Part shown: piece by piece, positions 17,091 to 26,399 of the stretch
Numbering within the stretch: the stretch's first letter is position 1
How the letters are laid out: each line of letters starts with the position of its first letter
Assembly: GCA_031384605.1 (NCBI GenBank)
Contig: JANNAT010000078.1
Span: 1 to 64,000, forward strand
Length of the DNA: 64,000 bases
Source: JANNAT01 sp031384605
GTDB lineage: Bacteria; Pseudomonadota; Alphaproteobacteria; Rhodobacterales; Rhodobacteraceae
Direction of reading: 5' to 3'
Position numbers and translations under genes: made by a program
Notes under the pieces: model-generated
What the model saw: only the letters and a program-made list of their open reading frames with translations
The model's database searches: none
What the model was told of the DNA's origin: nothing

Positions 17091-18137
17091 ATGATGACCG
17101 ATCAGATCACCATAACCCGGCCCGATGACTGGCACTTGCATCTGCGTGATGGGGCCATGCTGCGTGGTGTGTTGGCTGAGACCACCCGGCATTTTGCCCG
17201 TGCCCTGATCATGCCAAATCTGGTGCCCCCGGTTGTCACCAGCACTGACGCCACCGCCTACCGCGACCGTATTCTGGCAGCGCTCCCTGCGGGTGCCGCG
17301 TTTGAGCCGATGATGACGCTGTATCTGACCGAGGCCACAGATCCGGCTGACGTCGCGGCCGCGCACAACTCGGGCCTGATCCGGGCCGTGAAACTTTACC
17401 CCGCAGGGGCCACCACCAATTCGCATGCAGGGGTGCGCGATTTGGATAAGGTGTTGGCTGTGCTGGAGAAAATGGCTGAAATCGGGCTGCCGCTGTGCGT
17501 GCACGGCGAAGTGACCGATTCTGCGGTGGATATATTTGACCGCGAGGCGGTGTTCATCGACACCGTGCTTGATCCCTTGCGCCGCCGTCTGCCAACCCTG
17601 CGGGTGGTGATGGAGCATATTACCACCGAACACGGCGTCGCCTATGCGCGGGCCGGCGGCGATGGGCTGGCGGCTACGATCACGACGCATCACCTGATCC
17701 TGAACCGAAATCATATTCTGGCAGGCGGCATTCGCCCGCATTACTACTGCCTGCCGGTCGCCAAGCGCGAAAAACACCGGCTTGCGTTGCTTGCGGCTGC
17801 CATTTCGGGGGATGCCCCGTTTTTTCTGGGCACCGATTCCGCGCCCCATACCGATGCACTGAAAGAAGCGGCCTGCGGCTGTGCGGGCTGTTTCACCGCA
17901 ACCAACACAATGCCGCTGCTGGCGCAAGTGTTTGATGATAATAAAAGTCTTGACCGGCTAGCGGCGTTCACCTCGCGCAACGGGGCGGCGTTTTACGGCC
18001 TGCCGGTCAATCAAAGCACCCTGCACCTTGTGAAACACCAAACCCCACAAAGCTTTCCTGACAAAATCTTCACCGAAAGCGGGCCCGTCACTGTCTTTGA
18101 CCCCGGTTTCCCTGTGTTTTGGCATGTCGAACCCTAG
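17091..18137 (+). CDS. pyrC: Dihydroorotase, class II
   Basis: 348 residues from ATG 17091 (ATG 17094 is equally possible). Catalyses reversible ring closure of carbamoyl aspartate to dihydroorotate in pyrimidine synthesis. Zinc ligands HLH at ~15-17 (DDWHLHLRDG), the lysine carboxylated in this family (AVKLYPAG), HITTEHG, HHLILNRNH and the catalytic aspartate in FLGTDSAPH are all present. Length equals the E. coli enzyme. pyrE follows by about 100 bp. Confidence 0.94.
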   Translation: MMTDQITITRPDDWHLHLRDGAMLRGVLAETTRHFARALIMPNLVPPVVTSTDATAYRDRILAALPAGAAFEPMMTLYLTEATDPADVAAAHNSGLIRAVKLYPAGATTNSHAGVRDLDKVLAVLEKMAEIGLPLCVHGEVTDSAVDIFDREAVFIDTVLDPLRRRLPTLRVVMEHITTEHGVAYARAGGDGLAATITTHHLILNRNHILAGGIRPHYYCLPVAKREKHRLALLAAAISGDAPFFLGTDSAPHTDALKEAACGCAGCFTATNTMPLLAQVFDDNKSLDRLAAFTSRNGAAFYGLPVNQSTLHLVKHQTPQSFPDKIFTESGPVTVFDPGFPVFWHVEP

Positions 18138-18152
18138 CCACAAAGCCTTGGC

Positions 18153-18211
18153 TAAATATCCCCACCGCAGGCACTATGTCGCTGTCACAGTCGCTCCGCG
18201 GGGGATATTTA
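18153..18211 (+). repeat. Inverted repeat between pyrC and pyrE
   Basis: TAAATATCCCC (18153-18163) and GGGGATATTTA (18201-18211) are perfect 11-bp arms around 37 nt. The left arm resembles a degenerate AAATACTC motif. It may be a terminator, attenuator or processing site in the pyrC-pyrE transcript. Confidence 0.6.
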
Positions 18212-18241
18212 AGGACAAATGAAAATTGCAGAAAGATTTAA

Positions 18242-18922
18242 ATGATCCCCTCGTCCTTCCCCCCCGCGTCTGAGATTGCCCGCCTGACGGCGCGCGCGCT
18301 GCTGGACATAAAGGCCGTGCATTTCAACGCGGACACGCCGTTTACCTTGGCGTCAGGCCTGCCATCGCCGACCTACATTGATTGCCGCAAACTGATCAGC
18401 CATCCGCGAATCCGCTCTGTCCTGATGGATTTCATGACCATCACCGTGATGCGCAACGCAGGGTTTGAGGCCTTTGATAATATCGCGGGCGGCGAGACCG
18501 CGGGCATTCCGTTTGCGGCACTTGTGGCCGAACGCATGGCACTGCCGATGTCTTATGTGCGCAAAAAACCGAAAGGATATGGCCGGAATGCCCGGATTGA
18601 GGGCGACATGACCCCCGGTCAGCGCGTATTGCTGGTGGAAGATTTGACCACAGATGGCGGATCGAAACTGTCTTTTGTCGATGCCATCCGCGACACCGGG
18701 GCGGTTTGCGCGCACACGGCCGTGATCTTTTACTATGGCATATTCGCTGAAACCCCCCAGCGCCTTGCCGATCACGGCATAGCCCTGCACCATCTTTGCA
18801 CCTGGTGGGACGTGCTGGCCGAAGCGCGCAACATGAACAGCTTTGATGCCGCAACCCTGGCGGAAGTTGAGGTGTTTTTGCAGGACCCCCGCGCCTGGCA
18901 GGCTGCCCGCAGCGCAAAGTAG
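18242..18922 (+). CDS. pyrE: Orotate phosphoribosyltransferase
   Basis: 226 residues. Transfers ribose-5-phosphate from PRPP to orotate. The PRPP-binding loop VLLVEDLTTDGGSK lies at ~130-143, and YVRKKPKGYGRNARIEG is the flexible catalytic loop with the conserved lysines. ATG 18242 immediately follows an A/T-rich leader. It is paired with pyrC as in many Rhodobacterales. Confidence 0.94.
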   Translation: MIPSSFPPASEIARLTARALLDIKAVHFNADTPFTLASGLPSPTYIDCRKLISHPRIRSVLMDFMTITVMRNAGFEAFDNIAGGETAGIPFAALVAERMALPMSYVRKKPKGYGRNARIEGDMTPGQRVLLVEDLTTDGGSKLSFVDAIRDTGAVCAHTAVIFYYGIFAETPQRLADHGIALHHLCTWWDVLAEARNMNSFDAATLAEVEVFLQDPRAWQAARSAK

Positions 18923-19148
18923 CCGCAACTTTTTCTGTGAGCGGACCTGTGGATGACTTGGGGGCAACCCCTGCCGCGAATCGCAAAAATGGTATATGCT
19001 GCCCTGACGAACCGCTATAGGTGGGGGTCTGCGTCGCGCACCACAGGTTGGTTTGGCAGCCGATTGCGACTTACCCCCAGAGTTGCTCTTGATTGCCCAA
19101 TGCCCCATTTTACCGCTAGGCACGCCCCATGCCACGCCCGAGGACCCG

Positions 19149-20651
19149 ATGAACGAAATTGCCACCCTGCGCCAAGTGCTGCCCGCTGTTGGACCCGACA
19201 GCGATGCCCTGCCCCATAATATTGAGGCCGAACAACAGCTGTTGGGCGCAATTCTGACCAACAACGATGTCTATGACCGCATCGCGGCGCTGGTCAAACC
19301 GGAACATTTCTTTGATCCCGTGCATCAGCGCATCTTTGAACGCGCCGCCGCCCGCATTCAGAAAAACGCGCTGGCCTCGCCTGTCACGCTTAAGCCGTTC
19401 TTTGATGACGATGCCGGCCTGCGCGAACTGGGCGGGCCGGCCTATCTGGTGCGGCTGGCGGGGGCGGCGATTTCCGCCTACGCCGCGCGTGATTATGCGC
19501 AAATGATTTATGATCTGGCCGTGCGCCGTGAGTTGATTGCCTTGGGCCGCGATATTTCGGCCAAAGCCGCCAAAGTGGAAATCCATTCCGAGCCGCGCGA
19601 ACAGATCATCGAGGCCGAACAGCGGCTTTACAAACTGGGCGAACAAGGCGTGACTGAGCGCGGCTTTCAATCGTTCCTCAAGGCCGTCACCGATGCTGTG
19701 AACATGGCCAACGCCGCCTATCAACGCGATGGCGGTCTTGCGGGTATTTCCACCGGGCTGCTTGATCTGGATAAAAAGCTGGGCGGTCTGCATCCCTCGG
19801 ATTTGCTGATCCTTGCGGGGCGTCCGTCGATGGGCAAAACTTCGCTGGCCACCAACATCGCGTTTAACATTGCCAAGGCCTATAAACGCGGCATCACCCA
19901 TGACGGCACCGAAGGCGCGGTTGAAGGCGGCGTGGTGGGGTTCTTTTCGCTGGAGATGAGCGCCGAACAACTGGCCGCGCGTATTCTGTCAGAGGCGTCC
20001 GAAGTGCCGTCCGAACAAATCCGGCGCGGCGATATGACCGAAGCCGAGTTTCGCCGCTTTGTCGAAGCAGCCAAGGCACTGGAATCCTGCCCGCTTTATA
20101 TCGACGACACCCCCGCGCTGCCGATCAGTCAGGTCGCCGCCCGCGCACGGCGCCTGAAACGCACCCACGGGCTGGATGTGCTGATCATCGACTATCTGCA
20201 ACTGCTGAAAGGCACGTCAAAAGAAAACCGCGTGCAGGAAGTTTCGGAAATCACCCAAGCACTGAAGGCCATCGCCAAGGAACTGAACATCCCGGTGATC
20301 GCACTGTCGCAGTTGTCGCGCCAGGTGGAAAGCCGCGAAGACAAACGCCCGCAACTGTCCGACCTGCGCGAATCCGGCTCGATCGAACAAGACGCCGATG
20401 TGGTGATGTTTGTTTATCGTGACGAATATTACAAAGAGCGCGAAAAACCAGGTGAGCATGAGTTGGACAAGATGCTGCAGTGGCAAACCCTGATGGGTCA
20501 GGTGTCGGGCAAAGCCGAAGTGATTATCGGCAAACAGCGCCACGGGCCCATCGGATCGGTCGAGCTGGCCTTTGAGGGTAAATTCACCCGGTTCAGCAAT
20601 CTTGCCAAACAATGGCAAGGCTCTGGGCCGCGCGACGATGTCGGGTTCTGA
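19149..20651 (+). CDS. dnaB: Replicative DNA helicase
   Basis: 500 residues from ATG 19149; the longer frame upstream lacks family sequence. Hexameric 5'-3' helicase of the replication fork. The N-terminal domain begins PHNIEAEQQLLGAILTNNDVYDRI; the RecA-like domain has Walker A AGRPSMGKTSLA at ~222-233, Walker B LDVLIIDYLQLL, and ALSQLSRQVESREDKRPQLSDLRESGSIEQDADVV near the C-terminus. There is no intein. About 226 bp upstream hold no gene and no feature I can name with confidence. Confidence 0.95.
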   Translation: MNEIATLRQVLPAVGPDSDALPHNIEAEQQLLGAILTNNDVYDRIAALVKPEHFFDPVHQRIFERAAARIQKNALASPVTLKPFFDDDAGLRELGGPAYLVRLAGAAISAYAARDYAQMIYDLAVRRELIALGRDISAKAAKVEIHSEPREQIIEAEQRLYKLGEQGVTERGFQSFLKAVTDAVNMANAAYQRDGGLAGISTGLLDLDKKLGGLHPSDLLILAGRPSMGKTSLATNIAFNIAKAYKRGITHDGTEGAVEGGVVGFFSLEMSAEQLAARILSEASEVPSEQIRRGDMTEAEFRRFVEAAKALESCPLYIDDTPALPISQVAARARRLKRTHGLDVLIIDYLQLLKGTSKENRVQEVSEITQALKAIAKELNIPVIALSQLSRQVESREDKRPQLSDLRESGSIEQDADVVMFVYRDEYYKEREKPGEHELDKMLQWQTLMGQVSGKAEVIIGKQRHGPIGSVELAFEGKFTRFSNLAKQWQGSGPRDDVGF

Positions 20652-20667
20652 TCAAAATCCTGCAAAC

Positions 20668-20699
20668 TTCATTTTGGCATAAATACTCCCTCCGGAGGG
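20668..20699 (+). repeat. TTTTGGC-AAATACTC motif copy 2, fused to a terminator-like palindrome
   Basis: TTCATTTTGGCATAAATACT (20668-20687) runs into CCCTCCGGAGGG (20688-20699), a perfect 12-bp palindrome. It lies 17 bp after the dnaB stop, so it probably forms the end of that transcript. Confidence 0.65.
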
Positions 20700-20759
20700 G
20701 CCAACGCCCGCTGGCCGCAACCAGCTTTGGGGATATAACCGCGACAGCCGCGGGTGCAA

Positions 20760-20774
20760 GGGGCTCAACGCCCC
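20760..20774 (+). other. Small GC hairpin upstream of alr
   Basis: GGGGC-TCAAC-GCCCC. Similar GGGGC/GCCCC hairpins follow the AAATACTC motif at 36837-36849, so it may be part of the same composite repeat. Confidence 0.4.
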
Positions 20775-20841
20775 GCGCGACCGTCCGCCTTTGCAATACT
20801 TTCCTCTTGACCCCGCGCGCGCGCCTGTCAAAACCCGAACC

Positions 20842-21891
20842 ATGTCCACAGCAACCCTGACCATCGACCTTGACGCCATCGCCGCCAACTGGCGCGCCTT
20901 GGACAAAGCCAGTGCGTCTGGCGTGCAAACCGCCGCCGTGGTCAAAGCCAATGCGTATGGTCTTGGGCTGCCGCGCGTTGCCCGTGCGCTGGCAACCGCC
21001 GGCGCGCGGCGGTTTTTCGTGGCGGTTGCCGAAGAAGGGGCCGCTTTGCGCCAGGTGCTTGGGCCGGGGCCGCAGATCTATATCCTGTCGGGCCATATGG
21101 CGGGCGATACCGAAATGATCGGCGATCTTGATCTGACGCCGATCCTGAACGCGCTGGATCAGGTTACGCGGCATCTGGAGTCGTTACCCGGCACGCCGTT
21201 TGGGGTGCAACTGGACACGGGCATGAACCGTCTGGGCATGGAAGAGGCCGAATGGGAGGCCGTGGCCCCCTATCTGCTGGACGCAGGGCCAGACCTGTTG
21301 ATCTCGCATCTGGCTTGCGCCGATGACCCCGATCACGCCTTGAATGACATTCAGCTTGCAACGTTTCACGCGATGACCGATGGCACCGGCGTGCCGCGCA
21401 GTCTGGCCGCGACCGGGGGCATTTTGCTGGGGCCCAGATATCATTTCGACCTGACCCGCCCCGGCATCGGGCTCTATGGTGGCAGACCTTATGAGGCCGC
21501 CCGGCATGTGGTGTCGCTGTCCCTGCCCGTTATTCAAAGCCGCGACGTGGCCCCGGGTGAAACCGTTGGATATTCCTGCAGCTGGGAGGCCGAGGTGCCG
21601 TCGGTGATCGCCACCCTGTCGGGCGGATATGCCGATGGCTTGCCGCGAACCTTGTCGAACAACGCGGTGCTGTGGGACGGCGATACGCCCTGCCCTTTGG
21701 TGGGCCGGGTGTCGATGGATCTGATCACCGCCGATATCAGCCATTTGGCGCATACCCCGCGCAGCCTTGATATTCTGGGGCAAAATCAAAGCTTTGATGA
21801 TTTGGCAGATATTGCCGGCACCATTGGATACGAAATTCTGACCGCACTTGGCGCGCGTTACACCCGCCGCTATGTCGAAGGTGCCACATGA
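20842..21891 (+). CDS. alr: Alanine racemase
   Basis: 349 residues from ATG 20842 (MSTATLTIDLDAIAANW). The PLP-dependent enzyme makes D-alanine for peptidoglycan. The PLP lysine is K35 in VVKANAYGLG; the catalytic tyrosine lies in ETVGYSCSW (~243), and RVSMDLITADIS is the conserved C-terminal domain motif. It overlaps the following permease gene by 4 bp (ATGA). The alr/permease/ATPase order recurs in related bacteria. Confidence 0.94.
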   Translation: MSTATLTIDLDAIAANWRALDKASASGVQTAAVVKANAYGLGLPRVARALATAGARRFFVAVAEEGAALRQVLGPGPQIYILSGHMAGDTEMIGDLDLTPILNALDQVTRHLESLPGTPFGVQLDTGMNRLGMEEAEWEAVAPYLLDAGPDLLISHLACADDPDHALNDIQLATFHAMTDGTGVPRSLAATGGILLGPRYHFDLTRPGIGLYGGRPYEAARHVVSLSLPVIQSRDVAPGETVGYSCSWEAEVPSVIATLSGGYADGLPRTLSNNAVLWDGDTPCPLVGRVSMDLITADISHLAHTPRSLDILGQNQSFDDLADIAGTIGYEILTALGARYTRRYVEGAT

Positions 21892-22670
21892 CACCCGCGA
21901 CTGTTTTGGCCGGCATTGGCCGCCCGCCATTGGCTGCCCTTGCCAGTCTGGGCCGCCTTGCTATTTATGCCGCCGAAACTCTGCTGCACCTGATCCGCCC
22001 GCCGTTTTATGGCCGCGAATTTGCCAGCGCCCTGTTGCAAGTGGGTTGGCTGTCGCTGCCCGTTGTGGGGCTGACGGCGATTTTCACCGGCGGCGCGCTG
22101 GCTTTGCAGATCTATGCCGGCGGGCAACGCTTTTCCGCCGAAGCCGTTGTGCCGCAAATCGTGGCCATCGGTATGGTGCGCGAATTGGGGCCCGTTCTGG
22201 TCGGGCTGATGATTGCTGCTCGGGTGACCTCGTCGATTGCCGCAGAAATTGCCACGATGAAAGTCACCGAACAGATCGACGCGCTGGTTACACTTTCGAC
22301 CAACCCGATGAAATACCTGACCGTTCCGCGCGTGTTGGCGGGGTTTCTGACCGTGCCTTTGCTGGTGGGCATCGGCGATATCATCGGCATCATGGGTGGG
22401 TTTCTGGTGGGCACCGAACAGCTGGGCTTTAACCGGGCGATCTATATTCAGAACACCGTTGATTTTCTGGAAACCCCTGATGTGGTGTCATCCTTGGTCA
22501 AGGGCGCGGTGTTCGGCTTTATCGCCACCCTTGTCGGCTGTTATCACGGCATGGCGTCGGGTCGCGGTGCGCAAGGCGTGGGCGGGGCCACCAAAACCGC
22601 TGTGGCCTCGGCGTCGATCTTGATACTGGCGGCGAATTTTGTGCTTACATCGGTGATGTTCGGATCATGA
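21888..22670 (+). CDS. ABC transporter permease, MlaE family
   Basis: 260 residues. MlaE/YrbE permeases work with an ATPase and an MCE substrate-binding protein to move phospholipids between membranes. The family motif region VPQIVAIGMVRELGPVLVGLMIAARVTSSIAAEIATMKVTEQIDAL is strongly conserved, and at least five hydrophobic segments are visible. It overlaps alr upstream and the ATPase gene downstream. No MCE or MlaC gene is present here, so the complete transporter may be encoded elsewhere. Confidence 0.88.
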   Translation: MTPATVLAGIGRPPLAALASLGRLAIYAAETLLHLIRPPFYGREFASALLQVGWLSLPVVGLTAIFTGGALALQIYAGGQRFSAEAVVPQIVAIGMVRELGPVLVGLMIAARVTSSIAAEIATMKVTEQIDALVTLSTNPMKYLTVPRVLAGFLTVPLLVGIGDIIGIMGGFLVGTEQLGFNRAIYIQNTVDFLETPDVVSSLVKGAVFGFIATLVGCYHGMASGRGAQGVGGATKTAVASASILILAANFVLTSVMFGS

Positions 22671-23413
22671 TCGAACTGGCGGGCGTCACAAAAACCTTCG
22701 GCCGCAACACGGTGCTGCGCGGGGTGAACCTGACGATTGAGCGCGGGCAAAGCATGGTGGTGATTGGCGGGTCGGGCACTGGCAAATCGGTGCTGTTGAA
22801 ATCCATCCTTGGCCTTGTGCGCCCCGATGGCGGCACCATCACGCTGGATGGTCAAGACGTGACAAAAGCCGACCGTGATGCGTTTCTGGCGCGGTTTGGT
22901 ATGCTGTTCCAAGGTGGTGCGCTGTTTGACAGCCTGAAGGTTTGGGAGAACGTCGCTTTTCGTTTGATGCGCGGGGCCACGGCGCTGCCAAAGGCGCAGG
23001 CCCGCGAAATTGCCATCGAAAAGCTGCGCCGCGTCGGCTTGAAACCGGAAACTGCCGACATGTTGCCCGCAGAACTGTCAGGTGGCATGCAAAAACGCGT
23101 GGGCCTTGCCCGTGCGATTGCCGCCCAACCTGAGATTATCTTTTTTGACGAACCGACCACAGGTTTAGACCCGATCATGGCCGGGGTGATCAACGAATTG
23201 ATCCGCGAGATTGTGGTGGAAATGGGGGCCACCGCGATGACCATCACCCATGATATGTCATCCGTGCGCGCCATCGCCGACCGCGTGGCGATGTTGCATG
23301 ACGGGGTGATCCAATGGACCGGCCCCGTGGCGGAAATGGACGCCGCCCCCGACCCTTATTTGCAGCAATTCATCCATGGCCGCGCGACGGGACCGATCGC
23401 ATCGGTGCGGTAA
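22667..23413 (+). CDS. ABC transporter ATP-binding protein, MlaF-like
   Basis: 248 residues. Walker A GGSGTGKS is at 34-41, the signature is LSGGMQKRVGLARAIA, Walker B IIFFDEPTTGLDP, and the H-loop lies in AMTITHDMSS. The GMQKR form of the signature is typical of MlaF/Ttg2A-type ATPases. It partners the permease that it overlaps by 4 bp. Energises lipid transport at the inner membrane, by family analogy. Confidence 0.9.
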   Translation: MIELAGVTKTFGRNTVLRGVNLTIERGQSMVVIGGSGTGKSVLLKSILGLVRPDGGTITLDGQDVTKADRDAFLARFGMLFQGGALFDSLKVWENVAFRLMRGATALPKAQAREIAIEKLRRVGLKPETADMLPAELSGGMQKRVGLARAIAAQPEIIFFDEPTTGLDPIMAGVINELIREIVVEMGATAMTITHDMSSVRAIADRVAMLHDGVIQWTGPVAEMDAAPDPYLQQFIHGRATGPIASVR

Positions 23414-23493
23414 GGCAAAAAGCCTTGGTATTGGTGCCAGTCCAAGTTAGCTTATCCAGATTGAACGGTATTTTGATCTAAAGGATGTTAACA

Positions 23494-24222
23494 ATGGCAG
23501 ACGGAAGTAAAACCCGGCCAACCGACAATTTTCACTGCTTCCAAGGCCGCGGCTTTGTTTACTGGCACGCGAAGGCCAGCGGGCATCAACCCAGCCGCGA
23601 AACCCGCGCCAGCCCGGATGGCCATATCTTTGACTATGCCCCCGATGCCGACGGCTTTGCAATGAACAACGGCGGCATATCAAAGCCGATTGAAACCACG
23701 CTTGGCCTTAGAAAACTGTTTCGCTTTTTTGACTCAACAACCAGCGCGAAAGATGCTTTGGCTGGAAATTGGTGGCAGGATCTGGATGCATTGGCGGTTA
23801 TGACAAATTTTGCCTTGAACAACGAAATGTCGTTGTCACGCGCCGCACAGCTGTTGTTGATTGTGCCCAAGAACTGGGGTGATTGCAGCAATTTTTTGAT
23901 TGTAAAACCAAATACAGTGCTGAAGGCCTTTGTTGGCAAAGGCAATCCTGTCGCCATCACAGCTTCGGGCAAAAGCACCAGTCCTGACGCAAAACGCAAA
24001 TCCGGCACCGCAGTTTATGCAGCCAGCCCGGGCAACAATCTGGAACAAATCTATATTCCTGGCACTCCGATGATCAAAGCAATCCCGGCAAGCAAAGGGG
24101 TTGCCGCCACGCCAAGGGTGCCCGGATTTCTTGAGCAGTTTTTGGACTTCCAATCTGTCCATCACATCGACATGCGAGGAATTCTTATCCCGGCGATTCC
24201 ACTAAGTGCAGGTGGCAAATAA
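23494..24222 (+). CDS. Orphan hypothetical protein
   Basis: 242 residues from ATG 23494, preferred because AAGGATG (23481-23487) is correctly spaced; an ATG at 23485 lies inside that site. Not recognised. No signal peptide or membrane segment. The gene is visibly more AT-rich than its neighbours. The order FQGRGFVYWHAK, ASGKSTSPDAK, LEQIYIPGTPMI faintly recalls the R / STS / E-x-E order of ADP-ribosyltransferase-like folds, but spacing and residues are too loose for a call. It stands alone, probably acquired. Confidence 0.65.
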   Translation: MADGSKTRPTDNFHCFQGRGFVYWHAKASGHQPSRETRASPDGHIFDYAPDADGFAMNNGGISKPIETTLGLRKLFRFFDSTTSAKDALAGNWWQDLDALAVMTNFALNNEMSLSRAAQLLLIVPKNWGDCSNFLIVKPNTVLKAFVGKGNPVAITASGKSTSPDAKRKSGTAVYAASPGNNLEQIYIPGTPMIKAIPASKGVAATPRVPGFLEQFLDFQSVHHIDMRGILIPAIPLSAGGK

Positions 24223-24309
24223 AACCGGTGGACTGCGCGATCCCGCCCCCCGGGGTGCGCCACTGTTTTCCACTGTGAAAAAACGTCAATTATCCACTTG
24301 TTTTAATGC

Positions 24310-24315
24310 TATAAT
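24310..24315 (+). promoter_or_regulatory. Candidate -10 box upstream of the decayed gene
   Basis: A perfect TATAAT (24310-24315) stands in the AT-rich stretch 24270-24360. No good -35 hexamer is found at the proper spacing, so the promoter is only a suggestion. Confidence 0.35.
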
Positions 24316-24375
24316 TTCCGACCAATTAAGGAAAATGTTGGCAAAAATATAGCTCTTTGAAAAGGGTAACTCGCG

Positions 24376-25099
24376 GTGCGGCAAAGATGCGGTGCGATGG
24401 TGGGTAATGGGGCTGAAACTTTGCGAGCAGCTCAGAGCGGGTTTCAATCGGTGGCGCAGACGCTGATCATTCTTTTGCGGGCGGCCCTGGTGGCGGCCAC
24501 GCTTGCCGCGGCGTATGGGCTGTTGCCTTGGCCGCAACTGGCACTGTTCTTTGGCGGTCAGGCGGGGCCTCAGGCTTGCATGTGGCTGCAAATCGGGCTT
24601 ATGGCCATCGTTGGTCTGACGGTGCTTTTTCTGCCCGCCAACACCCGCATGACACGGCTGAAACGCAGCCACCGCAGTTTTGCGACCGGGATGCAAGACG
24701 TATCCGACGCCTACTGGCAGGCCCATGCCGCCGACCGCGCTGGTGTTTTTGCGCTGTCTGGCGAATGCGATACAATGCGCGCCCGGATGGAACATCTGCG
24801 CGATCACCCTGATTTTCAGCATCTTTAACCCAAACTGTTGCAAATGGCTGCACAGATCAGCGTGGAAACCCGCGATCTGGCCCGCGCTTATTGCGACGAT
24901 AAGGTCAATCGCGCGCCGCACTTGTGACGAGCGGTGCCGGTGGCTGACCGATATCGTCGCCGAAGAACGCACCGCCCAAATCCAGTTGAAACGGCTTGAG
25001 GCTGATCTGAAAGAAATCCTGCCGACGCTTGGCGATGATTTCGATCTGGAAGATCACCACGATGCCAATGTGGTGGCCTTGCCCAAGCCGGAGAAATAA
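24376..25099 (+). pseudogene. Decayed alphaproteobacterial 'DNA repair protein' family gene
   Basis: I recognise a ~220-residue Rhodobacterales family usually labelled DNA repair protein: two membrane segments, then a long coiled coil. Here the N-terminal part runs to HLRDHPDFQHL and hits TAA (24826-24828). The same frame continues with family sequence KLLQMAAQISVETRDLARAY up to another stop at 24925-24927. The C-terminal part, RRWL-like CRWLTDIVAEERTAQIQLKR to VVALPKPEK, is in a different frame and ends at 25099. Relative to my memory of the family, about 30 codons are missing at the frame change. A nonsense change plus a frameshifting deletion therefore break the gene. GTG 24376 is the likely former start. 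Confidence 0.75.
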
Positions 25100-25168
25100 C
25101 GCGGCCTTGCGCTTTGTGCGGGCCGGGCGCAACACTTGAGCAGCCATTTCGGCACAAAGGCAGCGCCC

Positions 25169-25885
25169 GTGCACCCTGCGAACCCCTCATGGCTTGCGCG
25201 GCTGCGGGCCATCAAATCCAGCAGCCGCACGGCATCGGCAGATACCGCATTGGCCACGGTTTTGGCCGCAATCGCGGGGGCGGCGAATGCGGGCGGCTTT
25301 ATTCTTCTGGGCAGCTATACCTCGCATATGACGGGGTATCTGTCGCGGCTGGCGGATAATATTGTGTTGCAAAACATTGGGATGGTGATCAACGCCACGC
25401 TTGCGATTGCGCTTTTCGTCGCTGGCGCGGCCACCGCCGCCTTCACCATCAACTGGGCGCGCCAGCATCGCCCCGCGCAGCAATACGCGTTGCCGATTGG
25501 CGTGCAGGGTGGGCTGTTTGTGACCTTGGCAGGCATAGGGGCGGCAGGATTTTCCCACCCCGCCACTGGTTACGTTGGATTGGGCCTGTTGTCCTTCATC
25601 ATGGGGTTTCAGAACGCCACCATCACCAAAATATCCTATGCCCGCATCCGCACGACGCATGCCACCGGGATGGTCACGGATGTTGGCATTGAGTTGGGCC
25701 GCGCCGCCTATGGCCGCAGCTTTGACACAGATGTGACGGCAGATCGCGCCAAGCTTTGGCTTTTGTTGCGATTGCTGTCGGTGTTTTTGATCGGCGGTAT
25801 CTTTGGTGCACTGGGATATGGCGCGGTGGGGTATCTGTTTTCCCTGCCCTTGGCGGCGGTTCTGTTGGTCTTGGCGCTGATATAA
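25169..25885 (+). CDS. YoaK/DUF1275 family membrane protein
   Basis: About 238 residues from GTG 25169, which has AAAGG at 25156-25160; a TTG at 25136 is the longer alternative. Six or so hydrophobic segments are seen, including AIAGAANAGGFILLGSYTSHMTG (the DUF1275 N-terminal motif) and LLSFIMGFQNATITKISYARIRTTHATGMVTDVG (the strongly conserved central motif). YoaK proteins are inner-membrane proteins with no proven substrate. It lies directly after the decayed gene. Confidence 0.85.
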   Translation: MHPANPSWLARLRAIKSSSRTASADTALATVLAAIAGAANAGGFILLGSYTSHMTGYLSRLADNIVLQNIGMVINATLAIALFVAGAATAAFTINWARQHRPAQQYALPIGVQGGLFVTLAGIGAAGFSHPATGYVGLGLLSFIMGFQNATITKISYARIRTTHATGMVTDVGIELGRAAYGRSFDTDVTADRAKLWLLLRLLSVFLIGGIFGALGYGAVGYLFSLPLAAVLLVLALI

Positions 25886-25924
25886 CCGCTTGACCCCGAA
25901 GAGCCGCACCCGCACCTTGCGCGC

Positions 25925-26356
25925 ATGAAATACGCCAACCTGTGCCTGCTGATCTTGTTCCCCATCGCGTGGTTTGCGCCCCTGTTACGCGCGGCTTTGT
26001 TGCCGATATTCGGGATGGATGAGATTTCGGTGATCACCGGCTTGCAATCACTCTGGGGCAGTGATGCCGTTTTGGCGCTGTTGGTGACGTTCCTTGCCGT
26101 CTTTGCGCCTTTTGCCAAAACCATCGGGCTGGCCCTTGTGCATTTTGATCTGCTGAAACCCCGCGCCATGCCTGCGTTGAATATCTTGGGCAAGCTGGCG
26201 ATGGCCGATGTGTTCTTGATCGCGCTTTATGTGGTCATCGTCAAAGGCGCGGGCTATGTCACGATAGAAGTGGCTTGGGGGATGTATCTGTTCACCGGCT
26301 GTATTCTGGCCTCTTTGGCGGTGTCGTATTTTACTGAAAAACAGACCTCACCTTAG
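25925..26356 (+). CDS. Paraquat-inducible protein A (PqiA-like) membrane protein
   Basis: 143 residues with four hydrophobic segments (ANLCLLILFPIAWFAPL, LALLVTFLAVFAPFAKTIGLAL, MADVFLIALYVVIVK, MYLFTGCILASLAVSYF). The sequence LNILGKLAMADVFLIALYVVIVK fits the PqiA family, whose members pair with MCE proteins in lipid transport in E. coli. No partner is encoded beside it. radA begins 44 bp later. Confidence 0.72.
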   Translation: MKYANLCLLILFPIAWFAPLLRAALLPIFGMDEISVITGLQSLWGSDAVLALLVTFLAVFAPFAKTIGLALVHFDLLKPRAMPALNILGKLAMADVFLIALYVVIVKGAGYVTIEVAWGMYLFTGCILASLAVSYFTEKQTSP

Positions 26357-26399
26357 GCGCACCCCTTGATGCCGCGCATCTTTCAGGGCACCTAGACGC

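Noticed and set aside
24680..25099. Separate 139-residue gene overlapping the decayed gene
   Set aside because: Only its C-terminal half shows family sequence; the first half is out-of-frame shadow of the preceding coding region. It is better read as the displaced 3' part of the pseudogene.
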